Source: Chitinophagaceae bacterium
Lineage (GTDB): Bacteria; Bacteroidota; Bacteroidia; Chitinophagales; Chitinophagaceae
Direction of reading: 5' to 3'
NCBI GenBank assembly: GCA_019752295.1
Contig: JAIEMK010000007.1
Span: 124,001 to 188,000, forward strand
DNA length: 64,000 nucleotides
In this document: positions 16,904-27,995 of the stretch, piece by piece
How the letters are laid out: each line of letters begins with the position of its first letter
Position numbering within the stretch: position 1 is the first letter of the stretch
Notes under the pieces: model-generated
Told to the model about the DNA's origin: nothing
The model's database searches: none
What the model saw: only the letters and a program-made list of their open reading frames with translations
Program-made: the position numbers and the translations under genes

Positions 16904-18361
16904 TTGAAACACTTATTTGTTTTTATTGCGACAATAGCATGTTGTTTCTTCAACACTAATGCAAATGCTCAACGGGGAGATAGCTTGTCTATTATTAGTA
17001 CAAAAGCTGCGCTTAATCAGATAAATCAAAGATCGATTGATAAAATCCAAAGAAACTATGCTTTGGTAGGAGAGCGTCTTTTGAAAGCGGACAAAAAAAT
17101 ATTGTATCAATTAGAGAACCGGGAAATATTCCTTAAAAAGAAACTTACAGCAAAAGATAGTTTAGCAGCCAATAGACTTTTTAAAGATACTGAAGAAAAA
17201 TATGCAGGATTATTTCTAAAACTTGAAAAACCAGTATTACAAGTAAAAGCTAGCTCACTTAATCAGTATTTTCCACATTTAGATAGTCTTCAAACTGCTT
17301 TTCATTTTTTTGATAATGCAGGAGCCAAGATTCCGGGTATGCCTGTGGAAAAAATTCAACAAGTAAAAGTTTTGTCTAATCAATTAAAGGGATTGCAAGC
17401 GCAACTTCAAGCAAGTACAGATATACAAATATTTATCAAAGAAAGAAAACAACTTTTAATGGATCAATTAGCTAAATATGGCATGTCTGATCAATTTAAA
17501 AAAATAAATAAGCAGGTATATTATTACCAACAGCAAATTAATGAATACAAAACCTTAATAAGAAATCCTGATAAATTAGCAGAGAAGGCACTTTCTGTTG
17601 CTCAGGATATTCCAGCTTTTAAAGAATTCATGAGCAAAAATAGTTTTCTAGCACAATGTTTTCCCATGCCAGAAGGCTATGGAACAACGCAAGCACTACA
17701 AGGTTTACAGACCAGATCGAGCATTCAGAACTTATTAATCAGGAATTTTCCTAGTGGGAATGTTAATCCACAACAATTTGTACAACAACAGGCACTGCAG
17801 GCTCAAAACATGTTAAATACTATAAAAGATAAAGCGAATAAACTCGGTGGGGGAACAGATGAATTAACAATGCCAGATTTTAAACCTAATAACCAAAAAA
17901 CAAAATCATTTTTAAAACGGCTAGAATATAATTTCAATATTCAATCTCAAAGAAGTAATGCCATCCTTCCTTCAACCTCCGATATAGGGTTGGGAGTCGG
18001 ATTTAAATTAACTGATTTAATTGTTTTAGGTGTTGGTATGAGCTATCGAATGGGGTGGGGAACTATTAATCATATTAGAATTAGTAATGAGGGTATTGGA
18101 TTACGAACATATATGGATATTAAATTAAAGGGATCGATATGGATTAGTGGAGGGTATGAACAAAATTATTTTAAAAACTTTGCTCAAATACCTGCACTTA
18201 AAGATTTTAGTAAATGGCAGCAAAGCGGATTAATAGGGCTAAGTAAAAAATATAAAATTGGAAAGAAAACTAGCAATATGCAGTTACTATACGATTTCTT
18301 TTATCAAAAACATTTTCCGCAATCGCAACCTCTATTATTTAGAGTTGGATACAATTTATAA
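16904..18361 (+). CDS. Secreted protein, helical N-terminal domain plus outer-membrane beta-barrel-like C-terminus
   Basis: 485 residues from a TTG start that gives a normal signal peptide (FVFIATIACCFFNTNANA). Residues 25-320 are charged, heptad-like and glutamine-rich, so mostly alpha-helical. Residues about 335-485 alternate in the manner of beta strands (GLGVGFKLTDLIVLGVGMSY, IWISGGYEQNYF) and end in FRVGYNL, like an outer-membrane barrel. I do not recognise the family. It is the first gene of the RHS array (52 bp before the 1303-residue gene), which suggests a role in exporting, folding or anchoring those proteins. It is not a PorP/SprF protein by its N-terminus. Confidence 0.65.
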   Translation: MKHLFVFIATIACCFFNTNANAQRGDSLSIISTKAALNQINQRSIDKIQRNYALVGERLLKADKKILYQLENREIFLKKKLTAKDSLAANRLFKDTEEKYAGLFLKLEKPVLQVKASSLNQYFPHLDSLQTAFHFFDNAGAKIPGMPVEKIQQVKVLSNQLKGLQAQLQASTDIQIFIKERKQLLMDQLAKYGMSDQFKKINKQVYYYQQQINEYKTLIRNPDKLAEKALSVAQDIPAFKEFMSKNSFLAQCFPMPEGYGTTQALQGLQTRSSIQNLLIRNFPSGNVNPQQFVQQQALQAQNMLNTIKDKANKLGGGTDELTMPDFKPNNQKTKSFLKRLEYNFNIQSQRSNAILPSTSDIGLGVGFKLTDLIVLGVGMSYRMGWGTINHIRISNEGIGLRTYMDIKLKGSIWISGGYEQNYFKNFAQIPALKDFSKWQQSGLIGLSKKYKIGKKTSNMQLLYDFFYQKHFPQSQPLLFRVGYNL

Positions 18362-18413
18362 TTATTGAAAATAATCTACTCCAAAAGTCATCAGATAAAT
18401 ATAAAGCAAGTTT

Positions 18414-21400
18414 ATGAATAAGAACTATGGTATCAGGGTTTGTTTGTTATTTTTTTTCAGTCTATGTATTTTATGTTCAACATATTCCCAAAAAAATCCA
18501 TTAGCAGAGGTTTCAATTGCTTCTCCAAATGCTGCTTCTCTGGCTAAATATGTTGACTTCCCGGTGAGTTATAATACAGGAACACCCCAAATAAATATTC
18601 CTATTTATTCAGTTCAATCCGGAAGCATTGAACTTCCGGTTAGTTTAAGTTATCATGCTTCAGGTTTGAAAGTACAAGAACTGGCTAGTTGGGTAGGTGC
18701 TGGCTGGTCTTTAAATGCTGGCGGAGTTATTACACGTTCAATTGCAGGATCTGCTGATGACAAGGGCTTTCCCGTTGGAACTAATCAAACTGCTAAGGGT
18801 CATTGGACTGACTATGGATATAACAGTTATTTGTCAAATGGTACTAGCAATGCTGCGTTGATCGATGATGATGGCATTTCAAAAGGGATTAAAGATGGTG
18901 AACCAGATATGTACTTTTTCAATTTTGGAAAATATTCAGGAAAATTTTTTTTCAGAGATGATAGAACTCCTGTTTTAGTTTCTCAACAGGATATTAAAAT
19001 CGAACCGGATTATAATTTTTTTGCAACTCCATACCAAAGTGGAACTTGCTTTCAGGGCTTTACTATTACTACTCCCGATGGCACTCATTACTACTTTGGA
19101 AATACACAAAACGTAGGCACTACCATACCTGTTGAAGTTGCAAGCCCTTATACACTTGACAATGGCTTCTCTAATGGGGCCGCTGTTTCAAGTTGGTATT
19201 TAAATAAGATTGTTTCCAAAGACAACCAGTTCTCAATCGTCTTAAAGTATCAGCAAGATAATTATAGTTACTACACTCTTTCTATGTTCCCGTTATATAG
19301 TAATAATTTGATAAACCAATATGAATATAAACCTATTAAGCAATTTATTCAGGGTGTAAGACTTAGTTCGATTGAATATTCTGGTGGGCAAATTGTTTTT
19401 AATCCATCCACATCCCCAAGAAGTGATTTGAGTTCATATAGCTCGCAAACCATGTCGGAGACTGCTAATATAGATGTGAAGCCACTTGGAAGTATTCAAA
19501 TTTCAAATAACAATGGGTATAGTAAATTATTCAATTTTACCTATGGATACTTTCATGATGCGGTAAACGGATTGAATGGACAACTTTCCACTTTACTGTC
19601 TGCTTACAATATTCAATCAGATACATACAGATTAAGATTGGATACTATTCAGGAGAGCTCTACAGATGGAACTGCATCAACACCACCATATCAGTTTAGC
19701 TATTTCTCTGAAACGGTACCTCGATTGCTTTCTTTTGGAATAGATCATTGGGGATATTATAATGGAATAACTTCAAACAGCACTTTAATCCCTGCCTATA
19801 CTAAAAATGGCACAACTGTTTCGGGTGCGGATCGAGATGCTCATTGGCCTGCAATGCGAGGCGGAACATTAAATCAAATAACTTACCCGACTGGTGGGTA
19901 TACTGCTTTCGACTTTGAGTCGCATTCAACTTATAAAAGTTATTATACCAATGTACAAACCTCTCGCGCTAGTGTTTCTGTTTTATATGACGGTAGTACC
20001 TATGCAACCTCATCCTTTACTACTTCCGGCTCTTCAAATGCCTTTACAATTACAATAAATAGCACAGGATTGGGTATAGGAGGGTACATACAAATTTATA
20101 GTTCAACCGGAACTTATATTGGCACCTATTATGCACAAGAAGGCACAACTGCAACCTATCAAATTTCTTTAAGCCCCAGTACAACGTATAATTTGCAGTT
20201 TTATGGTACTAAAACGACTGCCAATTGGGGTGGGTGTACTGGAACCATCTATGAAATGGTATCGACACTTACAGCTAATAATGTAACAGTTGGAGGATTG
20301 CGAATAAAAACCATGACTCACCATGAACCACTGGTGTCAACTGATATAATTACTAGTTATAATTATACACCGGCTGGTAGTACACAATCCTCAGGGGTTC
20401 TGTATAGTTTACCCGTGTATGTGAGTATTCTGCGAAATGATTCATACGGGCTTATATGGCCTTCATTTGGATCAAGTGCAGGATGTGCTTCACTGGTTGG
20501 TGGAGGAGTAGAAGCAATTTATTTAGTTTCTCCTAATTCTGTCAAACCAATGCAGGTTAGTCAAGGTAATCATATTGGTTATAATGAAGTGAGTGTGTCT
20601 CAAACAGGAAGAGGCAAAACCATTTATCGATATTATGGCTTTGGTTATTGGGATAGCAAACAAACGTATCCTGACGTTGCCGTTAGAACCGTTAATACTC
20701 AAACGTGCGATGCTTCTGTTGCAAGTTATCCGTATGCTCCCGTTGCACTCGATTTTATGAACGGTGAATTAAAGTATGAAGGTTACTTTAATCAATCCGG
20801 GCAAATTTTAAAAGATGTTTGGCATTACCCCATCTACTTGCAAGATAATATTGGCACACCTGGTTTAATAGTTAAAAACTTAAATACAAATTATGGCACT
20901 AGTGGAGGCCCTTTATTTGGTACTGAATACAATTTGTATTCTGCTGGTAAAACACAAGATAAGTCAGTAGAAACGAACTACAATCCGGCAACCGGAAATT
21001 CGAATACAGTAACCAATACTGTTTATTATGAAAGTTTATTTCACCACCAACCAACTAGAAAAGAAGTAGATAACTCAAAAGGAGATATTCTAAAAACATC
21101 AATGAGGTATAGCTTTGATTTTAGAATTGCAAATTGTGACGCGTTAAGCAATGGGTTGCAAACTTATAATAGCAGTATTAGTTCAGCAGATGGAAGTTTT
21201 TATAGTCAGGTTTATTCATGCACACCTGTTACTGGTGGGATAGACAATTGTAGATATAACCTTTGGGGGCAATACAGAATTGCTAAATTGCAGGCCAGAA
21301 TTAGTTTAATTAATACACTTAATACTAACTTCAACAATTCGAACAGTTTATTTAAGAATAATTTTGCGGCTGCAAAAAGTGTAGCTGATGCAGAACTTAA

Positions 21401-22325
21401 ACCAATATTGCAATTAGAAGATGCCTATGAAAATGCATTAATTGAAACCAGCAATTGGAAAAACAGTCAATTGATTAGTGCTAATTTTACACGCCACGAT
21501 TTTATTGCTAGCCCCGCAGGTTATGTTTTCCCTCAAAAAACGCAAACACTTAATTTATCGTCTCCGTCAAGTTCATTTGTTAATGCCGCTACTAATAATG
21601 TAAACTACACTTTACTGAAGGACTCAAGATATACAGATGAAGTAAGCTATATATTCGAGAATGGGAACTTAGTTAGTTTGACTAAAAAAGATGGTATTGT
21701 AAATAGCTATTTGTGGGGATATAATAACCTATACCCGGTAGCTAAAATTGCAGGAGCCGATTATTATACAGCTAAGAGCATTGTTAATTTAGCAATTCTT
21801 CAAGCTCCTGCAAGTGATGCACAATTACGTTCTGAATTATCAAAGTTACCTACTAATCTGCCAAATGCACTGGTAACAGGATACACTTATAGTCCAATGT
21901 TAGGAATTACAAGTCAAATAGATCCGCAAGGCAGAATAAACTATTTTGAATATGAGCCTTTAGGAAGACTCAAACGAATTAAGAATCAGGATGGTAATAT
22001 CGTAAAGCAATTAGATTATCAGTATCATATACCTATTACTGCGGCGATACCTATGTCCTCAATCATTTGTTCTAGTGCAGTTGGTGCACCTTTTATACTG
22101 CAACTGTCGAATCTATCTACCGGGCAATCATATAGTTTCAGCTTTTTTAGTACAGGTACAATCGGGCAAGTGCCTGCTGGAAATTATAACGTGACGTTGT
22201 TTGCTACGAACTATAATAGTGGGCATGCTTTTATTGTTAACGGTTTTTTCCAATCAGGGGTATCCGTAGCAAATTATTCGAACATACTATTTCCAGCTTC
22301 CGGATCAACTGTTTCAATTTATTAA
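18414..22325 (+). CDS. Large SpvB-like / YD-repeat secreted protein (first RHS component)
   Basis: 1303 residues. Signal peptide (LLFFFSLCILCSTYSQ), then an SpvB-like N-terminal section with the typical LPVSLSYHASGLKVQE and SWVGAGWSLNAGGVITRS (about residues 75-110). A long beta-rich middle follows, containing an inserted serine/threonine-rich sandwich-like stretch (about 520-620). Near residues 1085-1210 are RHS/YD-type units (YIFENGNLVSLTKKDG, RINYFEYEPLGRLKRI). The last 95 residues (after QLDYQYHIP) are a distinct beta-rich domain. There is no RHS-core end motif, so it would be the N-terminal half of a shell. In Tc toxins TcB has an SpvB part plus half of the RHS cocoon, and this architecture is reminiscent of that. 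No T9SS C-terminal sorting domain is seen. Confidence 0.8.
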   Translation: MNKNYGIRVCLLFFFSLCILCSTYSQKNPLAEVSIASPNAASLAKYVDFPVSYNTGTPQINIPIYSVQSGSIELPVSLSYHASGLKVQELASWVGAGWSLNAGGVITRSIAGSADDKGFPVGTNQTAKGHWTDYGYNSYLSNGTSNAALIDDDGISKGIKDGEPDMYFFNFGKYSGKFFFRDDRTPVLVSQQDIKIEPDYNFFATPYQSGTCFQGFTITTPDGTHYYFGNTQNVGTTIPVEVASPYTLDNGFSNGAAVSSWYLNKIVSKDNQFSIVLKYQQDNYSYYTLSMFPLYSNNLINQYEYKPIKQFIQGVRLSSIEYSGGQIVFNPSTSPRSDLSSYSSQTMSETANIDVKPLGSIQISNNNGYSKLFNFTYGYFHDAVNGLNGQLSTLLSAYNIQSDTYRLRLDTIQESSTDGTASTPPYQFSYFSETVPRLLSFGIDHWGYYNGITSNSTLIPAYTKNGTTVSGADRDAHWPAMRGGTLNQITYPTGGYTAFDFESHSTYKSYYTNVQTSRASVSVLYDGSTYATSSFTTSGSSNAFTITINSTGLGIGGYIQIYSSTGTYIGTYYAQEGTTATYQISLSPSTTYNLQFYGTKTTANWGGCTGTIYEMVSTLTANNVTVGGLRIKTMTHHEPLVSTDIITSYNYTPAGSTQSSGVLYSLPVYVSILRNDSYGLIWPSFGSSAGCASLVGGGVEAIYLVSPNSVKPMQVSQGNHIGYNEVSVSQTGRGKTIYRYYGFGYWDSKQTYPDVAVRTVNTQTCDASVASYPYAPVALDFMNGELKYEGYFNQSGQILKDVWHYPIYLQDNIGTPGLIVKNLNTNYGTSGGPLFGTEYNLYSAGKTQDKSVETNYNPATGNSNTVTNTVYYESLFHHQPTRKEVDNSKGDILKTSMRYSFDFRIANCDALSNGLQTYNSSISSADGSFYSQVYSCTPVTGGIDNCRYNLWGQYRIAKLQARISLINTLNTNFNNSNSLFKNNFAAAKSVADAELKPILQLEDAYENALIETSNWKNSQLISANFTRHDFIASPAGYVFPQKTQTLNLSSPSSSFVNAATNNVNYTLLKDSRYTDEVSYIFENGNLVSLTKKDGIVNSYLWGYNNLYPVAKIAGADYYTAKSIVNLAILQAPASDAQLRSELSKLPTNLPNALVTGYTYSPMLGITSQIDPQGRINYFEYEPLGRLKRIKNQDGNIVKQLDYQYHIPITAAIPMSSIICSSAVGAPFILQLSNLSTGQSYSFSFFSTGTIGQVPAGNYNVTLFATNYNSGHAFIVNGFFQSGVSVANYSNILFPASGSTVSIY

Positions 22326-22351
22326 AATTATTTATCTAATAATAAGAAGAT

Positions 22352-22915
22352 ATGCAAAAGATAATCGTTGGCTTGAGTTTGTTTTTTTTAAGTAACACCT
22401 TGTATAGTCAGGGAAAAGAATTGCCAATTTTTAAAATAAAGGATATCAATCAGAAGGAAATCAAATCGACAGATTTTAAAGGGAAAAAACTTGCCATAGT
22501 TGTCTTCGACATCAGTAAGATGGACGATAAAACGTTGCAAGTATTATTGTCATTGGATTCTCTTTCGAAGTTACATAAAAACAAATTTTCTGTAATCGCA
22601 GCTTCCACTGTATCTGAAAATATCAAGTTAAATGAAAAAGAATGTAAAGAACTTTTAAAAAGTACTGTTAAGCTATCGTATCCCATTTTTTTTATTGAAA
22701 ATACCGATAAAAAAAATGAGGAAAAGCAGCATGGCCTTTTTAAATGGTTAACCAATAAGTCGCAAAACATCCATTTTGATAATGATGTTAGTGGGGGAAC
22801 ACAAATATTTGTAATTAATGAAGCAGGGATTTTGTTTGCTGAATTAAATACAGCGTTCAGGAAGTTTAGTAGGTCTGAATTTGAATTGATTTTGGAGCAA
22901 AACAATATTCAATAG
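22352..22915 (+). CDS. Secreted thioredoxin-fold protein related to glutathione peroxidase, lacking catalytic Cys
   Basis: 187 residues, with signal peptide ([16 protein letters not shown]) leading to a periplasmic or extracellular location. The body follows the glutathione peroxidase layout: [19 protein letters not shown], a beta strand AIVVFD, a YPIFF segment, [11 protein letters not shown] and [17 protein letters not shown]. Where active peroxidases carry the peroxidatic Cys or Sec (after the first strand, NVAS-x-CG) this protein has DISKMDDKT, and its only cysteine (in KECKEL) is elsewhere. So it is probably not an active peroxidase and may be a binding or chaperone module. It sits between the two large RHS genes, 26 and 50 bp from its neighbours. 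Confidence 0.65.
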   Translation: MQKIIVGLSLFFLSNTLYSQGKELPIFKIKDINQKEIKSTDFKGKKLAIVVFDISKMDDKTLQVLLSLDSLSKLHKNKFSVIAASTVSENIKLNEKECKELLKSTVKLSYPIFFIENTDKKNEEKQHGLFKWLTNKSQNIHFDNDVSGGTQIFVINEAGILFAELNTAFRKFSRSEFELILEQNNIQ

Positions 22916-22965
22916 GTTTTCGAGAAAAAATAATTACAAGAAAATTACTGATTCAAATAAGCAGT

Positions 22966-25900
22966 ATGGAAATCAATATTTTTAGTAAAAGTAAAATAAG
23001 TTTTGTGGCAAAATTTAGTTGTGTAGCAATGTTGGGTTGTATATTATGCAGCACCAGTATAATGGCACAGTCTAATATTCCAAATGGAACTTGGCAAGTT
23101 AATGGAGCTACCGGGAATACAACTGTGTATAAACCTTCTATGTACACACCGGGAATGTATATAAACTATGTAAAGTCTTGGGAACCTCAGGTGCCGTATA
23201 GCCTAGAATCAGATGTAATTGCCACAATTAGAACCGTTAATCAAGTGCACCAAACTGTGCAATATGTTGATGGCTTGGGAAGAACATTACAAAACATTAA
23301 TAAACAGGCTTCGCCGTCACTTACCGATATGGTAGATATCATAAAATATGATGAGTTTGGACGAGAGACTTATAAATTTTTACCTTATACAGCAAGCACT
23401 ATTGATGGGTCGTTCAAAACTGATCCATTCACCGATCAGTCCATTTTTTATGGAACAACGTATCAAAATCAGCAGTTAGCTTTGAGGGGAGAATTGTATT
23501 ACTACTCTAAAAATAATTTTGAGGCATCACCTTTGAATCGGGTATCGAAATCATTTGCACCCGGCAATAATTGGGCTGGTAGTGAAGGATTGGGTTCAGA
23601 ACATAGTATTCAACTGCAATATCAATTTAATGATGTTAATGATAATGTACGACAATGGACTATTGCTTATAGTAGTTTAAGTTATTTAAATAATGAGAGT
23701 ACAGTTAATATTCCTTCCAGCCCAGGCGCTTATTTAGCAGGGCAACTATTTAAAATGGTTACTATTGATGAAAAAGGGAAACAAATAATTGAATTCAAAG
23801 ATAAGGAAGGGCATGTGGTATTAAAAAAGGTGCAGATTGATGATAATCCTGTGGATGTGTATACCGGATGGTTGTGTACTTATTATATCTATGATGATTT
23901 TGGGTTACTTCGTTTTGTAGTGCCTCCAAAAGCAGTTTCGCAATCGGTAGGTACTTGGTCGTTTACTAGTGACATGATTAATGAATTATGCTTTCGATAT
24001 GAATATGATAGCAGGCATCGAATGATTGCTAAAAAAGTACCGGGGGCTGCATGGGTTTATATGGTATATGATAACAGGGATCGGCTTGTTTTTAGGCAAG
24101 ATGGAAATTTGCGAAGCCGCGGACAGTGGATGTATAGCTTGTATGATGGTTTAAATAGGCCTGCACAAACTGGAGTAATGACAAGTTATGCAGGAACAGC
24201 AGTTGATTTGCAGAATTACTTAAGCGCAGTAAGTACACCAATTAGTAATCCATTTCCTGTAGGTGGAATAACAATTCCGCTTACACAAGTTTATTTTGAT
24301 GATTATACTCAGTCTACGAAAGCATATAATAATGCCAATAATTATAAACTAGATATTGGTAATAATTTATTTGGCGAAACAATTCCTACGATTCAAAGCT
24401 CAATGACCAAGGGGCTAACCACTGTTTCAAAAGTAAGAACGATTGAAGATCCCAATAATCTAAGTTTGGGGGCGTGGCTAGAAACAACCATGTTTTATGA
24501 CGATAAAGGCAGACCTATTCAAGTGCAGAGCACCAATTATAAAAATGGAAATGATATCAGTACTACTCGGTACGATTTCGCCGGAAAGCCTATTTGTACG
24601 TATGTTGTTCATAATAATCTAGCGGGAGGGCAAACAAATTTAAGTACTAAAACAAATATGGATTATGACCATATTGGACGCCTGCTAAAAGTGACTAAAC
24701 AGATTAACGATGATGCCAGCACTACCAGAATTGTTTCTCAGAATGTGTATGATGCGTTGGGGCAATTGTTGACTAAGCAAGTTGGACAAAAGCGTAATAT
24801 TGACGGGAGCTTTAATGCGAGCCCCATAGGTGTTTCTAATTTTAGCTACAATATACGAGGTTGGTTAAAGGGAATTAACTGGTATAACTACGGTTCGGGT
24901 AGTGCTACGGTTCCGCAAATTGATATCAACAATGGAAAGTGGTTTGCAATGGATTTAAGCTACGACTGGGGATTTGGAAAAAACCAATTTAATGGAAATA
25001 TTGCCGGACAGCGGTGGGCTGGTGGAAGTGATGGGCCAGACAGGGAACGAACTTTTGGATATGATTATGATAATGCAAATCGTTTATTACTAGGCGACTT
25101 TAATCAAAATTACTGGGGTAGTTGGCTTAAAACTGATCCCGGGATAGCTAGTAATTCAATTGACTTTACTACAAAAATGGGAGATGGAATAAATTATGCT
25201 ACAGCTTACGATGCCAACGGTAATATATTAGCTATGCAACAAAAAGGCATGAGTTTAAATACTCCCGTGCTACTAGATGATTTACATTATACTTATTTTA
25301 ACAATGGCAACAAATTGCAAAATGTAATTGATTTTAGTAATGGGCTTTCTGGTTTGTCTGACTTCAAAACAAATGCAACGCATCCGCAAAGTGCTCAGAA
25401 ATCCGGAATTACTAATCTATCTTCTTACAATATTAATGCAAGTTCTATTATCGATTATGGCTACGATGCCAACGGGAATTTAATAGGCGATTTAAATAAA
25501 TCTATAAATGGCAGTACAGGAATTGATCAATTAAGTGGTGGGGCAATAACATATAATCATTTAAACCTACCTTATCAGATAACAGTAACGGGTAAGGGTG
25601 TCATCACTTATAAATATGATGCTGCAGGAAATAAACTAGAAAAGAAAGTACATGATAATGCTACGAATTTAGATACCTATACCAATTATTTAGGAGGGTA
25701 TATTTATGAAAATAATATTTTGCAGTTCTTTTCACAGGAAGAAGGTAGGATACGTCCCAAAATAAATGCGAACAGCACCATCACCTATAATTTCGATTAT
25801 TTTTTAAAAGATCATTTAGGTAATACTCGTTCGGTTTTAACAGATGAATTACAGGTTGATACCTATCCGGCTGCAACTTTAGAGACAGGGGCAGTAGCTA

Positions 25901-27528
25901 CAGAGCAGCAATATTTTAATATTAATACGGCTAATATTAATCCCAACCCCGTTAGTTTAAATATCAGTTATCCAAATAATAATGGAAACCCACCCTATAA
26001 TACCAATCCTACCAGTAATGTAAATGCTATTAGCCAATACATGTATAAATTGAATGGGGTTTCTGGCGATAAGGCAGGTTTAGGAATTACATTAAAAGTA
26101 ATGGCGGGTGATAATGTAAATATTCGGGGCAATAGTTTTTGGCCATCTGCGAGTAATCTGAATAATAATAATCCATTAACGAGTATATTGAGCACATTGT
26201 TGGGCAGTTTTGGGAGTTCAAGTGCGGTAAGTAGCAGTACACATGGTTTGGTTACGGGCAATCTGTTGAATGCATCAATACCTACCACCAGTGGATTAAC
26301 CGATTGGCTGAACACTGGAATCCCCAATCAAACAATAAAACCGAAAGCCTATATCAACTGGATTTTGTTTGACGAACAATTTAAACCGGTAAGAAGTGGG
26401 TGTGGGGCAGATCCAATAAACGATAATCCAAACCTGTTATTGCAACATTCCCGATCTGTAAATATTGGTAAAAGCGGTTATCTTTATGTATTCTGTAGCA
26501 ACGAAAGCAATGCTGATGTGTTCTTTGATAATTTGCAATTGATTCATACCCGAGGCCCTTTGTTGGAAGAAACGCACTATTATCCATTCGGGCTTACAAT
26601 GGCTGGGATATCTTCAAAAGCTGCGGGGAAATTAGAGAACAAGTTTAAGTATAATGGTAAAGAGTTACAGCATATGGAGTTTAGTGATGGTAGTGGATTA
26701 GAGTGGAATGACTATGGTGCAAGAATGTATGATATGCAGATAGGAAAATGGACGGCAATTGATCCTGCAATTGAGAAAATGCGAAGATGGAGTCCTTATT
26801 CCTATGCATTTGATAATCCGATTAGGTATATCGACCTTGATGGATTTATACCATTACCTATTGAGAAACATTTTAAAGGATTATCTCATCACATTGATTC
26901 ATGGTTTGGTCGCAGGGAAACGGGGCTTTCATATGCAAGTAAATATCACAAAGGTCTTGATTTAAATTTCGGGTCTGGTAGAGATGATTATGGAGCTAAG
27001 GTAATGTCTACACATGATGGTATTGCGCACGTAAAGAACAGTACTAGTGGTAATGAGGGACGAATGGTAGTAGTTACTAGTGCTGATGGAAGTTTTAGGA
27101 CGAAATACTTGCATCTTAGTAGTATTAATATCAAGGAAGGGCAAAAGATTGGGGAGGCGGATAAAATTGGTGAAATTGGAGGCAGTAGAATGGGTAGTGA
27201 AAATGGAGGACAAGTACATTTGCATTATCAAATAGAGAGATGGAATATAGAGACAGGAAAGTATGAACCATACAATCCGACAGAGGATAAAGGAAATTTC
27301 GAGGAAAATGTTGTAGATCCTCAAAAATGGGTTAATGAATCATCTTCAGAGATTTCAACTGATACAGAGTCATCGGGGCCATTATCAAATTTGTTTAAAA
27401 ATGCACAGTTGCATCTTGACAAAGAATTAGGCGAAATTAGGCAAATACTTTATGACATAAAAGAGTTGCTTAAGAAGCGACAAGATGAATTGGATAAAAA
27501 AATAAATGATAAAAAAATCGAAAAATAA
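22966..27528 (+). CDS. DUF6443-RHS protein with C-terminal M23 peptidase (candidate polymorphic toxin)
   Basis: 1520 residues. Signal peptide near residues 15-36 ([16 protein letters not shown]). A DUF6443-type N-terminal domain covers about 60-200 ([19 protein letters not shown]). Many RHS/YD units follow, then the RHS-associated core (about 1195-1290: [41 protein letters not shown]). After the core comes a variable region with a LytM/M23 metallopeptidase: His1328 and Asp1332 (HKGLD) and His1418/His1420 (HLHY), the full zinc and catalytic set. A charged coiled-coil tail occupies about 1465-1520. The arrangement is that of a polymorphic toxin whose warhead cleaves peptidoglycan cross-links. 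A lipoprotein gene begins 7 bp downstream. Confidence 0.85.
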   Translation: MEINIFSKSKISFVAKFSCVAMLGCILCSTSIMAQSNIPNGTWQVNGATGNTTVYKPSMYTPGMYINYVKSWEPQVPYSLESDVIATIRTVNQVHQTVQYVDGLGRTLQNINKQASPSLTDMVDIIKYDEFGRETYKFLPYTASTIDGSFKTDPFTDQSIFYGTTYQNQQLALRGELYYYSKNNFEASPLNRVSKSFAPGNNWAGSEGLGSEHSIQLQYQFNDVNDNVRQWTIAYSSLSYLNNESTVNIPSSPGAYLAGQLFKMVTIDEKGKQIIEFKDKEGHVVLKKVQIDDNPVDVYTGWLCTYYIYDDFGLLRFVVPPKAVSQSVGTWSFTSDMINELCFRYEYDSRHRMIAKKVPGAAWVYMVYDNRDRLVFRQDGNLRSRGQWMYSLYDGLNRPAQTGVMTSYAGTAVDLQNYLSAVSTPISNPFPVGGITIPLTQVYFDDYTQSTKAYNNANNYKLDIGNNLFGETIPTIQSSMTKGLTTVSKVRTIEDPNNLSLGAWLETTMFYDDKGRPIQVQSTNYKNGNDISTTRYDFAGKPICTYVVHNNLAGGQTNLSTKTNMDYDHIGRLLKVTKQINDDASTTRIVSQNVYDALGQLLTKQVGQKRNIDGSFNASPIGVSNFSYNIRGWLKGINWYNYGSGSATVPQIDINNGKWFAMDLSYDWGFGKNQFNGNIAGQRWAGGSDGPDRERTFGYDYDNANRLLLGDFNQNYWGSWLKTDPGIASNSIDFTTKMGDGINYATAYDANGNILAMQQKGMSLNTPVLLDDLHYTYFNNGNKLQNVIDFSNGLSGLSDFKTNATHPQSAQKSGITNLSSYNINASSIIDYGYDANGNLIGDLNKSINGSTGIDQLSGGAITYNHLNLPYQITVTGKGVITYKYDAAGNKLEKKVHDNATNLDTYTNYLGGYIYENNILQFFSQEEGRIRPKINANSTITYNFDYFLKDHLGNTRSVLTDELQVDTYPAATLETGAVATEQQYFNINTANINPNPVSLNISYPNNNGNPPYNTNPTSNVNAISQYMYKLNGVSGDKAGLGITLKVMAGDNVNIRGNSFWPSASNLNNNNPLTSILSTLLGSFGSSSAVSSSTHGLVTGNLLNASIPTTSGLTDWLNTGIPNQTIKPKAYINWILFDEQFKPVRSGCGADPINDNPNLLLQHSRSVNIGKSGYLYVFCSNESNADVFFDNLQLIHTRGPLLEETHYYPFGLTMAGISSKAAGKLENKFKYNGKELQHMEFSDGSGLEWNDYGARMYDMQIGKWTAIDPAIEKMRRWSPYSYAFDNPIRYIDLDGFIPLPIEKHFKGLSHHIDSWFGRRETGLSYASKYHKGLDLNFGSGRDDYGAKVMSTHDGIAHVKNSTSGNEGRMVVVTSADGSFRTKYLHLSSINIKEGQKIGEADKIGEIGGSRMGSENGGQVHLHYQIERWNIETGKYEPYNPTEDKGNFEENVVDPQKWVNESSSEISTDTESSGPLSNLFKNAQLHLDKELGEIRQILYDIKELLKKRQDELDKKINDKKIEK

Positions 27529-27535
27529 ATGAATT

Positions 27536-27979
27536 ATGAAAAAATTCCGGTTTATAATATTGATACTGTTGGTAGCCGTAGGCTGTTCTAATAGTTCAAA
27601 TAATGAGAAAGTCCCTGTAGTACAAGCTGCTTTACAATCTACAGATGCATCATCTGGTTCTATAAATGATTTTGATGTTTTTTTGGAAAAGTTTAATTCT
27701 GATTCAGTTTTTCAATTTTCTTGTATTGAGTTTCCATTAAAACTGTCTTCAATCGGAGAAGATGGGCATAAGGTAAGTCTTATTAGCATGGAGAAATGGG
27801 TGTTTACTAAGTTGGCTAATAATAAGAAGTTGAAGAGCAAAATTAAAAAGATTATCATTAACAAAGATCAGGTTAAAATAGAGTACTCTATTGAGGATAC
27901 TGGGGTGCTAGTAAATCATTTTTTTAGCTTCAAAAATGGCCATTGGATGCTTACGAATATTGAAGATCAGTCGGATTAG
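27536..27979 (+). CDS. Small lipoprotein, candidate immunity protein of the M23-RHS toxin
   Basis: 147 residues with a lipobox (LLVAVGCSN, Cys about residue 17) giving a lipid-anchored protein in the periplasmic compartment. The rest (IKKIIINKDQVKIEYSIEDT and FFSFKNGHWMLTNI) looks like a small NTF2-like or cystatin-like beta-rich fold, which I infer and do not recognise. It starts 7 bp after the M23-RHS stop and ends just before a perfect terminator, so it is co-expressed with the toxin. Immunity against a peptidoglycan hydrolase must act in the periplasm, which fits the lipoprotein signal. Function is inferred from position and topology only. Confidence 0.55.
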   Translation: MKKFRFIILILLVAVGCSNSSNNEKVPVVQAALQSTDASSGSINDFDVFLEKFNSDSVFQFSCIEFPLKLSSIGEDGHKVSLISMEKWVFTKLANNKKLKSKIKKIIINKDQVKIEYSIEDTGVLVNHFFSFKNGHWMLTNIEDQSD

Positions 27980-27995
27980 ATATTAACGTATCCAT

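Noticed and set aside
18414-27528. Type IX cargo status for the two RHS proteins
   Set aside because: I see no C-terminal sorting domain pattern; the C-terminus of the second protein is a coiled-coil tail after the M23 domain.
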